Shown: one piece after another, positions 1-5,963 of the stretch
How positions within the stretch are numbered: the stretch's first letter is position 1
Layout of the letters: each line of letters starts with the position of its first letter
NCBI GenBank assembly: GCA_031276415.1
Contig: JAISNF010000286.1
Span: forward strand, 1-7,211
Reading direction: 5' to 3'
Length of the DNA stretch: 7,211 nt
Source: Planctomycetaceae bacterium
GTDB taxonomy: Bacteria; Planctomycetota; Planctomycetia; Pirellulales; Thermoguttaceae
Notes under the pieces: generated by a model
What the model was told of the DNA's origin: nothing
Database searches by the model: none
The model's input: only the letters and a program-made list of their open reading frames with translations
Position numbers and translations under genes: made by a program

Positions 1-533
1 AAGACTTGATAAAAATCATGAAGTATAATTTTATTGGCTTCAAGTGTTTCAATATTTGTCAGATGAGCGGTGATCGGTTTATCGTACTCGTCAATAAGAA
101 TGACAACTTGTTGTCCGGTTGATTGAGATATTTTTTTGATTAGTTCCGCAAATTTATCAGGCAATTCCGTCTTCTCAATATTGACACGATATTCTATCGC
201 CTTTTCTTTTATAAAATCTGATAAGGAATTATTTAATGCGTCGGGCGTTTTGTTCGCGATTGAGCCGAAATCTAAACGAATTACCGGATATTTTTGTGAC
301 CAATTCCATTGATCGTAAATAAAAAGCCCTTCAAACAATTTTTTCTGTCCGCTAAATAACGCATCCAACGTGCTAATCAGCAACGATTTTCCGAAACGAC
401 GAGGACGCGATAGAAAATAAATCCGTCCAGAAGTTATCATCGTATAGATGAATTCCGTCTTGTCAACATACAAATAGTTTTCACTGCGTAAAACAGAAAA
501 CGATTGTATTCCTACCGGTAATTTATTCGTCAT
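1..533 (-). CDS. AAA-ATPase-like protein (DUF1703/PD-(D/E)XK-associated type), N-terminal part
   Basis: This is a minus-strand reading frame open from an ATG at 533 to the left edge, giving 177 residues without a stop, so the gene is cut by the window. The start MTNKLPVGIQSF, then LYVDKT at 21-26, is typical of the AAA-ATPase-like family (Pfam AAA-ATPase_like, PF09820). A P-loop variant RPRRFGKSLL lies at 43-52 and a Walker B strand VVILIDEYDKP at 143-153. Family members usually run to about 500-580 residues and end in a PD-(D/E)XK nuclease-like domain (DUF1703), which would lie outside this window. Their biological role is poorly defined; multicopy, strain-variable occurrence in gut and environmental bacteria is common. 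No Shine-Dalgarno site is visible upstream of the ATG. The gene follows the dehydrogenase after 79 bases on the same strand. Family assignment is confident; function is not. Confidence 0.88.
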   Translation of the reverse strand, partial: MTNKLPVGIQSFSVLRSENYLYVDKTEFIYTMITSGRIYFLSRPRRFGKSLLISTLDALFSGQKKLFEGLFIYDQWNWSQKYPVIRLDFGSIANKTPDALNNSLSDFIKEKAIEYRVNIEKTELPDKFAELIKKISQSTGQQVVILIDEYDKPITAHLTNIETLEANKIILHDFYQV

Positions 534-612
534 GATATTTTAATTTGTTCACAATTTGAATTTTAGTAACATGCGTCAACATATCTATTGGAAATCCGGC
601 ATTTACATTTTG

Positions 613-1683
613 TTACGTGGATTGTGGCGGAATCAGGACAACACGCAATGCTTCGCCGCTGGTCATTAACTCGAAAGCCTGCTCAATCTGATGCAAAGGC
701 AAAAGATGTGAGGCGATTTTTTCCGCCGGAATTTTTTTTGTTACAATCAGTTCAACGGCTTTTTTAACGTGTTCTGGAGTAGAATCGCTGGAACCGATAA
801 GCCGAATTTCACCGTAATGAATTAAACGGCTGTCAATATTCAGCATATTTTTTCCGACAGGCAACGAAGCAAAAAGACAAACAGTGCCTTGTTTTCGGAC
901 AAACGATAACGCTTGTTCTTGCGGTTGAGCGGCTGGAGCGGCAACAATAACCACATCTGCTCCAACTCCTTTTGTTACAGATTGGACAACTTCATTCAGA
1001 TTATCTTTTGCCGGATCCACCACAAAATCAATTTCAAAATTCTTTGCCTGATTACGGCGAAGTTCGTTGAGTTCCGACATAATAATTTGTTTTGCTCCAA
1101 ACGCTTTTGCTACAACAGCGTTGAGCAATCCCATAGGACCGGCTCCCATAACAAGAACCGTATCACCCGATTGAATATGACATTGCTGCACAGAATTAAC
1201 CGCACAACTCGTTGGTTCTGCCAAAGCCGCCCATTCCGCTTTAATTCCAGCCGCTGACGAAACTTCAACCGGAACCTTAATAACATGCCCCCCCCGCAAT
1301 GCCAACGCAGGAATCGCAACATATTCCGCCATACCACCAGGATAAGAAAAACTCATCGGTGCTAAATTTGTACAAAGATTACGAAAATGGTTCCGGCAAT
1401 AATAACATTCGCCGCACGAAATACTGGTCGCCATCACAATTCGGTCGCCAATATTCCAAGTTCCAACAGCGGAAGATGAAATCTCTTCAACAATTCCGGT
1501 AAATTCATGACCCATCACAAGCGGAGCCTTAATTCGCGGATTCCCATGATGTTTGCTTTTAAGATCAGTTCCGCAAACCGCACAAGCATCAATATGAATA
1601 AGTAATTCCCCTTCACGAAGTTGCGGCTTGGGAATGTCTTCCACTCGAATATCTCCCGGCGCATAATAAACAATCGCTTGCAT
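613..1683 (-). CDS. Zinc-dependent medium-chain alcohol/polyol dehydrogenase
   Basis: A complete 356-residue member of the medium-chain dehydrogenase/reductase superfamily, closest in style to sorbitol (L-iditol) and L-threonine 3-dehydrogenases. The GroES-like N-terminal domain carries the catalytic-zinc residues C37 (CAVCGTD), H59-E60 (GHEFTG) and a probable E156 (AEP). The structural-zinc lobe has C90, C93, C96 and C104. The Rossmann domain begins with VMGAGPMG at 178-185, and an acidic residue after the second strand (MSEL, E205) favours NAD+ over NADP+. Length and motif order are normal, so it should be an active cytosolic oxidoreductase interconverting a secondary alcohol and a ketone. 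The substrate cannot be read from sequence. It lies 75 bases downstream of kdsB on the same strand, so a sugar substrate is plausible. An eight-G tract on the coding strand (1288-1295) encodes R130-G131-G132 and leaves the frame intact. No Shine-Dalgarno site is seen; the start is set by the canonical MQAIVYYAPG beginning. Confidence 0.93.
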   Translation of the reverse strand: MQAIVYYAPGDIRVEDIPKPQLREGELLIHIDACAVCGTDLKSKHHGNPRIKAPLVMGHEFTGIVEEISSSAVGTWNIGDRIVMATSISCGECYYCRNHFRNLCTNLAPMSFSYPGGMAEYVAIPALALRGGHVIKVPVEVSSAAGIKAEWAALAEPTSCAVNSVQQCHIQSGDTVLVMGAGPMGLLNAVVAKAFGAKQIIMSELNELRRNQAKNFEIDFVVDPAKDNLNEVVQSVTKGVGADVVIVAAPAAQPQEQALSFVRKQGTVCLFASLPVGKNMLNIDSRLIHYGEIRLIGSSDSTPEHVKKAVELIVTKKIPAEKIASHLLPLHQIEQAFELMTSGEALRVVLIPPQST

Positions 1684-1710
1684 AATAAAAATATTGAAAA
1701 AACGTTAATG

Positions 1711-1750
1711 TGTAATGTTAAAAATATGTAATGTTAAAGTGTAATATTAT
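1711..1750. repeat. Short imperfect AT-rich repeats between kdsB and the dehydrogenase gene
   Basis: TGTAATGTTAAA occurs at 1711-1722 and 1727-1738, with a diverged copy TGTAATATTAT at 1740-1750. They occupy the 75-base gap between the two genes. No hairpin or T-run terminator is evident, so read-through from kdsB into the dehydrogenase is plausible. Confidence 0.55.
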
Positions 1751-1758
1751 TGAAAAGA

Positions 1759-2517
1759 TTATTGGTATGATAATTTTTTCACGAAACGGCTGTAATCTTC
1801 CGGCGTGTCAATGCCAAATGTTGGTTCGTTGACAACACCGACCATAATTCCAAAACCATGATGCAACACACGGAGTTGTTCAAGACTTTCCGTTTTTTCG
1901 GGATCGGATTGCGGCAACCGGCTCAGTGAAAGCAAAAACTCGCGGCGGTAAGCGTAAATGCCGACATGTTGATAAAATAGAGGCGGATCAGATTGGAATA
2001 GTTCCGTTGTTACGCCGTTTCGCGGATACGGAATGACGCTGCGGCTAAAATAAAGAGCGCGACCGGTTTGATCAAACACAACCTTAACACAAGCGGAATC
2101 TTCGAGTTGTTGTTGGTTCCGAATTGGGGTTGCCAGCGTTGCCATGACGGAATGCGGATGGTCAATCAACATGCGAATCACCAAATCAATCGACTCTCCG
2201 GCAATCTCCGGCTCATCACCCTGAACATTGACAATAATATCCGCATCATCCATTTTTGCCGCAACTTCGGCAACCCGATCCGTTCCGCTTCCGGCGTTTG
2301 GATCCGTCATAAACACCGTTCCGCCAAACCTTTTGACCGCCATAAAAATTTCCTGATGATCACAGGCAACCGATACTAATTCCGGCAACTTCGCTTTTAA
2401 TGCCGCTTCGTAAGTATATTGAATCAAGGGCTTACCGGTTTCATCAAGCAACAGTTTTCGCGGCAACCGTGTTGAAGCGTAACGCGCCGGAATAATAACA
2501 ACACTTTTATTTTTCAT
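1759..2517 (-). CDS. kdsB: 3-deoxy-manno-octulosonate cytidylyltransferase (CMP-Kdo synthetase)
   Basis: KdsB activates Kdo with CTP to give CMP-Kdo and pyrophosphate, supplying the Kdo transferase that builds the inner core of lipopolysaccharide; it acts in the cytosol. The 252-residue length matches the family (about 250). Signature segments are all present in order: IPARYASTRLPRKLL at 9-23 (nucleotide-binding loop), ACDHQEI at 51-57, GSGTDRVAE at 76-84, VNVQGDEPEI at 96-105 with the metal-binding D101, FSRSVIPYPR at 157-166, HVGIYAYRREFL at 184-195, TESLEQLR at 209-216 and GIDTPEDYSRF at 235-245 with the second metal-site D237. No key residue is missing. It follows the PDZ-protein gene by 55 bases and precedes the dehydrogenase by 75. 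No Shine-Dalgarno site is obvious, and a 12-base direct repeat covers the start region. Its presence supports a Gram-negative envelope with Kdo. Confidence 0.97.
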   Translation of the reverse strand: MKNKSVVIIPARYASTRLPRKLLLDETGKPLIQYTYEAALKAKLPELVSVACDHQEIFMAVKRFGGTVFMTDPNAGSGTDRVAEVAAKMDDADIIVNVQGDEPEIAGESIDLVIRMLIDHPHSVMATLATPIRNQQQLEDSACVKVVFDQTGRALYFSRSVIPYPRNGVTTELFQSDPPLFYQHVGIYAYRREFLLSLSRLPQSDPEKTESLEQLRVLHHGFGIMVGVVNEPTFGIDTPEDYSRFVKKLSYQ

Positions 2518-2532
2518 ACCTATTTTTCATAC
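2507..2532 (-). repeat. Duplicated start region of kdsB
   Basis: The plus-strand 12-mer TATTTTTCATAC occurs at 2508-2519 and again, perfectly, at 2521-2532, 13 bases apart. On the coding strand this gives two ATGAAAAATA sequences. The inner one (ATG at 2517) is the in-frame kdsB start. The outer one (ATG at 2530) is out of frame and encodes only seven residues (MKNRYEK), with its stop at 2507-2509 inside kdsB. It may be a simple slippage duplication, or a short overlapping leader that affects initiation. Confidence 0.6.
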
Positions 2533-2547
2533 AGCGGAAACTTTGCA

Positions 2548-2574
2548 ATATTACAAAAATATTACAAAAATATT
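2548..2574. repeat. 11-base AT-rich tandem repeat
   Basis: ATATTACAAAA is present at 2548-2558 and 2559-2569, followed by a partial third unit ATATT at 2570-2574. The repeat runs into the stop codon of the PDZ-protein gene and fills half of the gap to kdsB. On the minus (transcribed) strand it reads as TTTGTAATATT repeats. Confidence 0.7.
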
Positions 2575-3268
2575 AAGGTGCGTAAAATGTATCCGTTTCA
2601 TTGGAACTAAGTTCGCTATCGGTTGGAATGTAAATTTTTGCCAATTGAACTTTTGTTGTTCCGGTTTTGATATAACGGATGAGCGTATTTTTTTCGTGCC
2701 GTTCAAGTTCTTCCAAAGAATCGACTGCTGCATTATCGAGCCGCGTAATGACATCACCTTTACGAAGTCCGATAGTATTCAAAGGCGAGCCTTCGATGGG
2801 ATTGGAGGTTAAGCGTGCGGCGGTGAATGTGTAACCCGGAATTTTCATATTTTGGATAATAAATGTTGTTCCGAGTTTTGGCGAATAATAATCGGCGGGT
2901 AAAACGGGAGTTGCGGGAACGGTTTTTTCGACAAGAACCTGACGTTCTACGACAACGGGTTTTTCAACAATGATCGGACGTTCAACAACAACTGTTGACG
3001 GACGTTGCGGCACGACAACCACTGACGGAGAACGCCGGTAATAACCATAAGGCGAATAACCGTTGGCAATTGCAGCAACTGCTCCGACTGCTCCGATGAC
3101 ACCGAGTGCTTTGTCAAAATCACTCGGACCGTGATGATGGTGATGATGCGGCGGAGGCGGTGGTCCGTGAAAACGACCCGGCTGTGCTGTGGCTGGTGAA
3201 ACAGATAAAGCGGTGAAGATGACGAACAACAAAACTCCGGTAATCCAACGTGTTGATGACAATTTCAT
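2573..3268 (-). CDS. Exported PDZ-domain protein with His/Pro-rich and Val-repeat linker
   Basis: A 231-residue cysteine-free protein. Residues 1-28 form a Sec signal peptide with hydrophobic core GVLLFVIFTALSVS and a probable signal peptidase I site PATA|QP. The mature N-terminus has GPPPPPHHHHHHG (35-47), then a Gly/Ala-rich hydrophobic stretch (55-69) that might associate with membrane, then a degenerate six-residue repeat (VVVERP, IIVEKP, VVVERQ, VLVEKT; about 95-116) probably forming an extended linker. Residues 133-214 resemble a PDZ domain, with the carboxylate-binding-loop region and GLRKGDVITRLDN at 167-179. No protease domain is present, so it is more likely an envelope scaffold or binding protein than a DegP-type enzyme. 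The start is supported by AAGGAG six bases upstream. It is the first gene of the minus-strand run leading into kdsB. The family is not one I can name; exact function is unknown. Confidence 0.85.
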   Translation of the reverse strand: MKLSSTRWITGVLLFVIFTALSVSPATAQPGRFHGPPPPPHHHHHHGPSDFDKALGVIGAVGAVAAIANGYSPYGYYRRSPSVVVVPQRPSTVVVERPIIVEKPVVVERQVLVEKTVPATPVLPADYYSPKLGTTFIIQNMKIPGYTFTAARLTSNPIEGSPLNTIGLRKGDVITRLDNAAVDSLEELERHEKNTLIRYIKTGTTKVQLAKIYIPTDSELSSNETDTFYAP

Positions 3269-3274
3269 GACAAA

Positions 3275-3280
3275 CTCCTT
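3275..3280 (-). promoter_or_regulatory. Shine-Dalgarno site of the PDZ-protein gene
   Basis: The minus strand reads AAGGAG with a six-base spacer to the ATG at 3268. It is the only strong Shine-Dalgarno sequence in front of any of the six genes in the window, and it fixes the start codon of this gene. Confidence 0.75.
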
Positions 3281-3392
3281 TGAAAAAATGGGATGGAATG
3301 TTTATAACCAATTAACCAATCCGCCAATAATTTTTTTGTAATCATTCACACATAATAAACAAAACCGACTTTTGGCGGTTCCAAACGTGGCT

Positions 3393-3414
3393 ATTATAAG
3401 CGGTGGCTATTATA
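3393..3414 (-). promoter_or_regulatory. Two consensus -10 boxes upstream of the PDZ-protein gene
   Basis: The minus strand contains TATAAT at 3414-3409 and again at 3398-3393, each inside a 13-base direct repeat (plus strand GTGGCTATTATAA at 3387-3399 and 3403-3415, 16-base period). Either box would give a leader of roughly 115-135 bases before the ATG at 3268. No good -35 hexamer sits 16-18 bases upstream of either; a TTGACG lies too far upstream. The call therefore rests on the -10 matches, the position and the direction. Confidence 0.4.
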
Positions 3415-3468
3415 AACGGGACGGATTCTATTATTCCATAAATCGTCAATCATCACAAGATGTTGCCA

Positions 3469-3660
3469 ATGAAAAATGAAAACCATTTGCCGCCGTCAAC
3501 ATTTACCGTTGCCCAAGCCGCCGAAGTACTAGCGAAGATCTCAATATGCACGATGATCGAGGAGGAACTGCTTCCGATTACGCTTTTTCTACGATTCGTG
3601 TTATACTTCTCACATTTGACAATTCGGTTTTCGTTTTTGGACAAAATTAACAGATTTTGA
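3469..3660 (+). pseudogene. Possible remnant of a helix-turn-helix gene
   Basis: A short plus-strand frame starts MKNENHLPPSTFTVAQAAEVLA. The segment TFTVAQAAEVLA resembles the first helix of MerR/excisionase-type (HTH_17) DNA-binding domains, which commonly begin with a 'tv.eaAeilg' pattern. After about 25 residues the frame becomes hydrophobic and unstructured, with no recognition helix, and ends at 3660. There is no Shine-Dalgarno site. It may be the 5' end of a broken regulatory gene or pure coincidence; I favour a relic only weakly. Confidence 0.18.
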
Positions 3661-3687
3661 CGGGATCAACAGAATTTACAGGATTTT
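3649..3687. repeat. AACAGA/ACAGGATTTT-type intergenic repeat
   Basis: Two diverged units of about 19-20 bases lie side by side: AACAGATTTTGACGGGATC (3649-3667) and AACAGAATTTACAGGATTTT (3668-3687). The ACAGGATTT segment is the reverse complement of the AAATCCTG units at 4179-4196, so the two sites are inverted copies of one repeat type about 500 bases apart. Confidence 0.55.
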
Positions 3688-3842
3688 CAAATAGAATATT
3701 CTAAGTGATATTTTCTAACCAAAACCGAATTTTAAAGTGTAATGAGTACACCAATGAAACGGAAGGAAACAGCGGTTTCGGAAACGATAACAGTTGGGCG
3801 GATATTGTCCTTGATAACGGTAGTCCGCCTTCTGGAGGTAAA

Positions 3843-3872
3843 ATCGAGGATCATCGAGGACCATTGAGGACC
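3843..3872. repeat. Three tandem 10-base units
   Basis: ATCGAGGATC (3843-3852), ATCGAGGACC (3853-3862) and ATTGAGGACC (3863-3872) form a near-perfect tandem array. A GATCGAGGAGGA stretch near 3555 resembles the unit. Its function is unknown. Confidence 0.7.
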
Positions 3873-4029
3873 GATTCGCTTGACATTGCCAGCCAGTCTT
3901 CGCCTCAAGTCAGGAGTGTCCACAACAGGATAACCTATTGTTTCGTCCGTAATTATTATAAGCGGCTCCTCTCCTTTATTGGGGGCAATTTTAAGAGGTG
4001 GAGAACATCAATAATTCCGCATTGCGAAA

Positions 4030-4057
4030 CTATCCACTCTCAACTCTCAACTATCAA
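4030..4057. repeat. 7-base tandem repeat
   Basis: The units CTATCCA, CTCTCAA, CTCTCAA and CTATCAA follow each other exactly, with a further partial CTA. The array lies just upstream of the putative promoter at 4076-4104. Its pyrimidine-rich heptamer periodicity recalls the short tandemly repeated heptamers known from cyanobacterial genomes, but no relationship is claimed. Confidence 0.65.
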
Positions 4058-4075
4058 CTATTTTGATCGTACCTC

Positions 4076-4104
4076 TTGTAAGATAATTTTATTTCTGGTA
4101 TATT
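4076..4104 (+). promoter_or_regulatory. Putative sigma70-like promoter of the 570-residue gene
   Basis: TTGTAA at 4076-4081 and TATATT at 4099-4104 are separated by exactly 17 bases and face the gene starting at 4206. Transcription would start near 4111, giving a leader of about 95 bases that includes a seven-codon frame (MIRLFKI, 4125-4148) preceded by AAAGG, and the AAATCCT repeats. AT-richness raises the chance of accidental matches. Confidence 0.4.
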
Positions 4105-4178
4105 CCCCTCTTTCATAAAGGTTAATGATAAGGCTGTTCAAAATTTGAGCCTGCATTGATTCTTTGTTTTCCGTTCCT

Positions 4179-4196
4179 TAAATCCTCTAAATCCTG
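4179..4196. repeat. AAATCCT nonamer pair
   Basis: TAAATCCTC (4179-4187) and TAAATCCTG (4188-4196) are adjacent 9-base units ending nine bases before the start codon of the 570-residue gene, where a ribosome binding site would normally lie. They are inverted relative to the ACAGGATTT copy at 3679-3687. Confidence 0.6.
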
Positions 4197-4205
4197 AAAA
4201 AAAAC

Positions 4206-5918
4206 ATGAGAAAGAGTTTTGTCTTGCGTGGTTTTACATCTGTAACAACCCTGTTGATTTCGTTGTCGATATTGTTTTCGGCAACACTCCAAGCGGAGGA
4301 GTTGAAAGCGTTTCTTACAATTAAGATCGCGCCTCCCGAAACACTGTTAAATGTAGCCGGTAAAATTGCAGAGATTGCCGGTGCGTCGAAAGATTTTGAA
4401 AATGCGGTTGCTCCTTTCAAAGAGTTGTCAGGTTTGAATCCTGATGGTTCTTTTGGTTTTGTGCTTCACAGCAACGGCGACGAAATCAAAGAACCCCTGC
4501 TCATCCTGCCAATCAATGATCTAAAAGCCGTTAATCTACCCGGTTTTGAAACGATTACAACCGGTTTGAAAAAACAAAGTGATGGGAAATATCTCATTAA
4601 CAGCCCTTTGGGGAATTATTTGTTTTATCAGAAAAAAGGTTTTGTCGCTGTTGTTACGGAAGAATCGGAATTGACGATTCCCGATAATCCCAAAGCCTTG
4701 TTTGCCGAATTGGAAAAAACAACGATAGGTTTCAAAATTGATTTCGAAAACGCCTCTCTCGATGCCATCGAAACCGCATTGGCGTTACCACAAATGTTCT
4801 TCGCAATGCAAGCCGGTCCGCAGGCAACACAAGCAATTGAACAATTTAATGAAGCACTTACGTATATTTACGAAAAACTTCGTTCCGAAACAATTGGAAT
4901 TTCTTTTGATCCTAAAACGGCTGATCTTAATCTGACAGCCAGTGTTGTTCCGAAAAAAGATTCCGAACTTGAGAAACAAATTGCTGATTATAAAAATGCC
5001 AAAACAAAATTCAGCGGATTTCTCGGCAATCCAAACGAGGTTATTTTTTCTTGGAGCAATGTCGAAACAATAGGATCATCGGAGATTGATTTTTCTCTTA
5101 CGGCAATTGATCAATTATTTGATGCGGTTTTGTTGCAAATCGAAGAACAATCGGAAACTGATGAAGAACTTGAAGCAAATACATCTTTAGCCGAATCAGC
5201 GAAAAAGATTTTCACTGCAACGATCCAAAAAGGAAAAGGTGAAGTGGGGGCTTCGTTGGATGCTAATGGGACACTTCTTCTGGCTCTTACGATTGGCGAA
5301 ACAGCGGACTTGGAAAAACTTGGTGTTAATATTTTTGACCGTATCAAAAAAGATCACAACGAAGACGATGTGAATGAATTTTTGAAAAAATATCTCAAAA
5401 AGAATGATACCGTTATTGAAGGTTTTAACGTTTCCAGTTTGAAAATTCCATTGGAAGAGGCTGCGGAAGGGCATGAATTACCGGAAAAGTTGGCGAAAGA
5501 AACGGTTGGACTTTTCTGGGCAATCAACAAAGACGATGAAGCGGTGGCGATTGCGGCGGGTTTTGATTTTGACAAAACGGAAAAATCATTTCGCCAAGCC
5601 TTAGCCCAAACGAAAACACCGGTTCCGCTCAAACAACCGATTGGAGTTTTTGCCTTGCAACCGCTTGGGAAACTTCTGAAAAAATACACCGATAACTCGC
5701 TTTCTGATACAGTAACCAAATCAATCGAATTGCTTTCTTCTTCGGGAACTGATGCCAAAATCACCGTTTCCGGCAAGGTCATTGACGGGGCAATGCATGC
5801 CGATATTAATGTTTCCGGCAAGGCGATTACGGTTTTAGCGAACATTATTAAAATATTCGCTGGAGCAACAGCCGAAAACAGCGGTTCTCTTGATCGTTCA
5901 AAAATCAAAGAATTTTAA
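4206..5918 (+). CDS. Exported cysteine-free protein of unknown function, 570 residues
   Basis: The protein starts with a clear Sec signal peptide: basic MRKSFVLRG, hydrophobic TTLLISLSILFSA and probable cleavage TLQA|EE after residue 30. The mature part has no cysteine, few tryptophans (W283, W438) and no further convincing membrane segment, so a soluble periplasmic or otherwise exported location is likely. It alternates amphipathic helices (50-70, 185-228, 252-266, 300-340, 375-400) with beta-like stretches (95-103, 138-151, 230-248, 276-299, 346-364, 434-453, 516-540). A possible internal duplication exists: the pattern 'TADLNLTASV' (238-247) recurs in spirit at 346-364 and 515-540, and TVSGK/NVSGK appears twice near the end. 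I recognise no catalytic motif and cannot name the family. Large exported proteins of this style are common in Planctomycetes. No Shine-Dalgarno site precedes the ATG; the signal peptide fixes the start. It is monocistronic by context, ending 46 bases before a strong stem-loop. Confidence 0.85.
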   Translation: MRKSFVLRGFTSVTTLLISLSILFSATLQAEELKAFLTIKIAPPETLLNVAGKIAEIAGASKDFENAVAPFKELSGLNPDGSFGFVLHSNGDEIKEPLLILPINDLKAVNLPGFETITTGLKKQSDGKYLINSPLGNYLFYQKKGFVAVVTEESELTIPDNPKALFAELEKTTIGFKIDFENASLDAIETALALPQMFFAMQAGPQATQAIEQFNEALTYIYEKLRSETIGISFDPKTADLNLTASVVPKKDSELEKQIADYKNAKTKFSGFLGNPNEVIFSWSNVETIGSSEIDFSLTAIDQLFDAVLLQIEEQSETDEELEANTSLAESAKKIFTATIQKGKGEVGASLDANGTLLLALTIGETADLEKLGVNIFDRIKKDHNEDDVNEFLKKYLKKNDTVIEGFNVSSLKIPLEEAAEGHELPEKLAKETVGLFWAINKDDEAVAIAAGFDFDKTEKSFRQALAQTKTPVPLKQPIGVFALQPLGKLLKKYTDNSLSDTVTKSIELLSSSGTDAKITVSGKVIDGAMHADINVSGKAITVLANIIKIFAGATAENSGSLDRSKIKEF

Positions 5919-5963
5919 TTTTAGATTTTAGTACAACAAGAGCAATGTTTCCGTAATTTAGAA

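Larger units (their letters stand above)
3269..4205. other. 937-base divergent intergenic region, repeat-rich
   Basis: This stretch separates the minus-strand run (starting at 3268) from the plus-strand 570-residue gene (starting at 4206). Long open frames here (for example 3705-4118 plus and 3732-3923 minus) show no recognisable motifs, no ribosome site and low-complexity composition, so I do not call them genes. What can be seen: putative promoters at both ends, a 16-base repeat at 3387-3415 with a further TATTATAAGCGG copy at 3954-3965, AACAGA-type repeats at 3649-3687, three 10-base units at 3843-3872, a 7-base repeat at 4030-4057, and AAATCCT units at 4179-4196. A short HTH-like fragment lies at 3469-3660. 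The part from about 3740 to 3930 is less AT-rich than its surroundings and may be decayed coding sequence. Confidence 0.6.

Noticed and set aside
534..612. Terminator or separate promoter between the dehydrogenase and the ATPase-like gene
   Set aside because: No convincing hairpin; a TTGACG on the minus strand has no acceptable -10 box at the right spacing.
913..1257. Plus-strand open frame of 114 codons over the dehydrogenase gene
   Set aside because: Antisense to a gene with all zinc and Rossmann motifs intact; its translation is rich in Cys, Phe, Arg and Asn with no recognisable fold.
1288..1295. Frameshift in the dehydrogenase at the G8 tract
   Set aside because: The frame is continuous on both sides, and conserved motifs before and after (structural zinc lobe, AEP, GAGPMG) are in one frame.
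3732..3923. Minus-strand open frame MDTPDLRRRLAGN, 63 codons
   Set aside because: No motif, no Shine-Dalgarno site, and it includes the 10-base tandem array; possible decayed sequence but not supportable as a gene.
3705..4118. Plus-strand open frame of 137 codons in the intergenic region
   Set aside because: It runs straight through the 10-base and 7-base tandem repeats and the putative promoter, has no ribosome site or motif, and its composition is unlike the flanking genes.
4125..4148. Seven-codon leader peptide MIRLFKI before the 570-residue gene
   Set aside because: It has a nearby AAAGG, but there is no run of a regulatory amino acid and no attenuator pair of hairpins; chance is likely at this length.
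5354..5908. Minus-strand open frame of 184 codons inside the 570-residue gene
   Set aside because: It lies wholly antisense to a better-supported gene with a signal peptide and promoter. Its Ser/Ala-rich translation is the usual mirror of the coding strand, and it has no motif or ribosome site.
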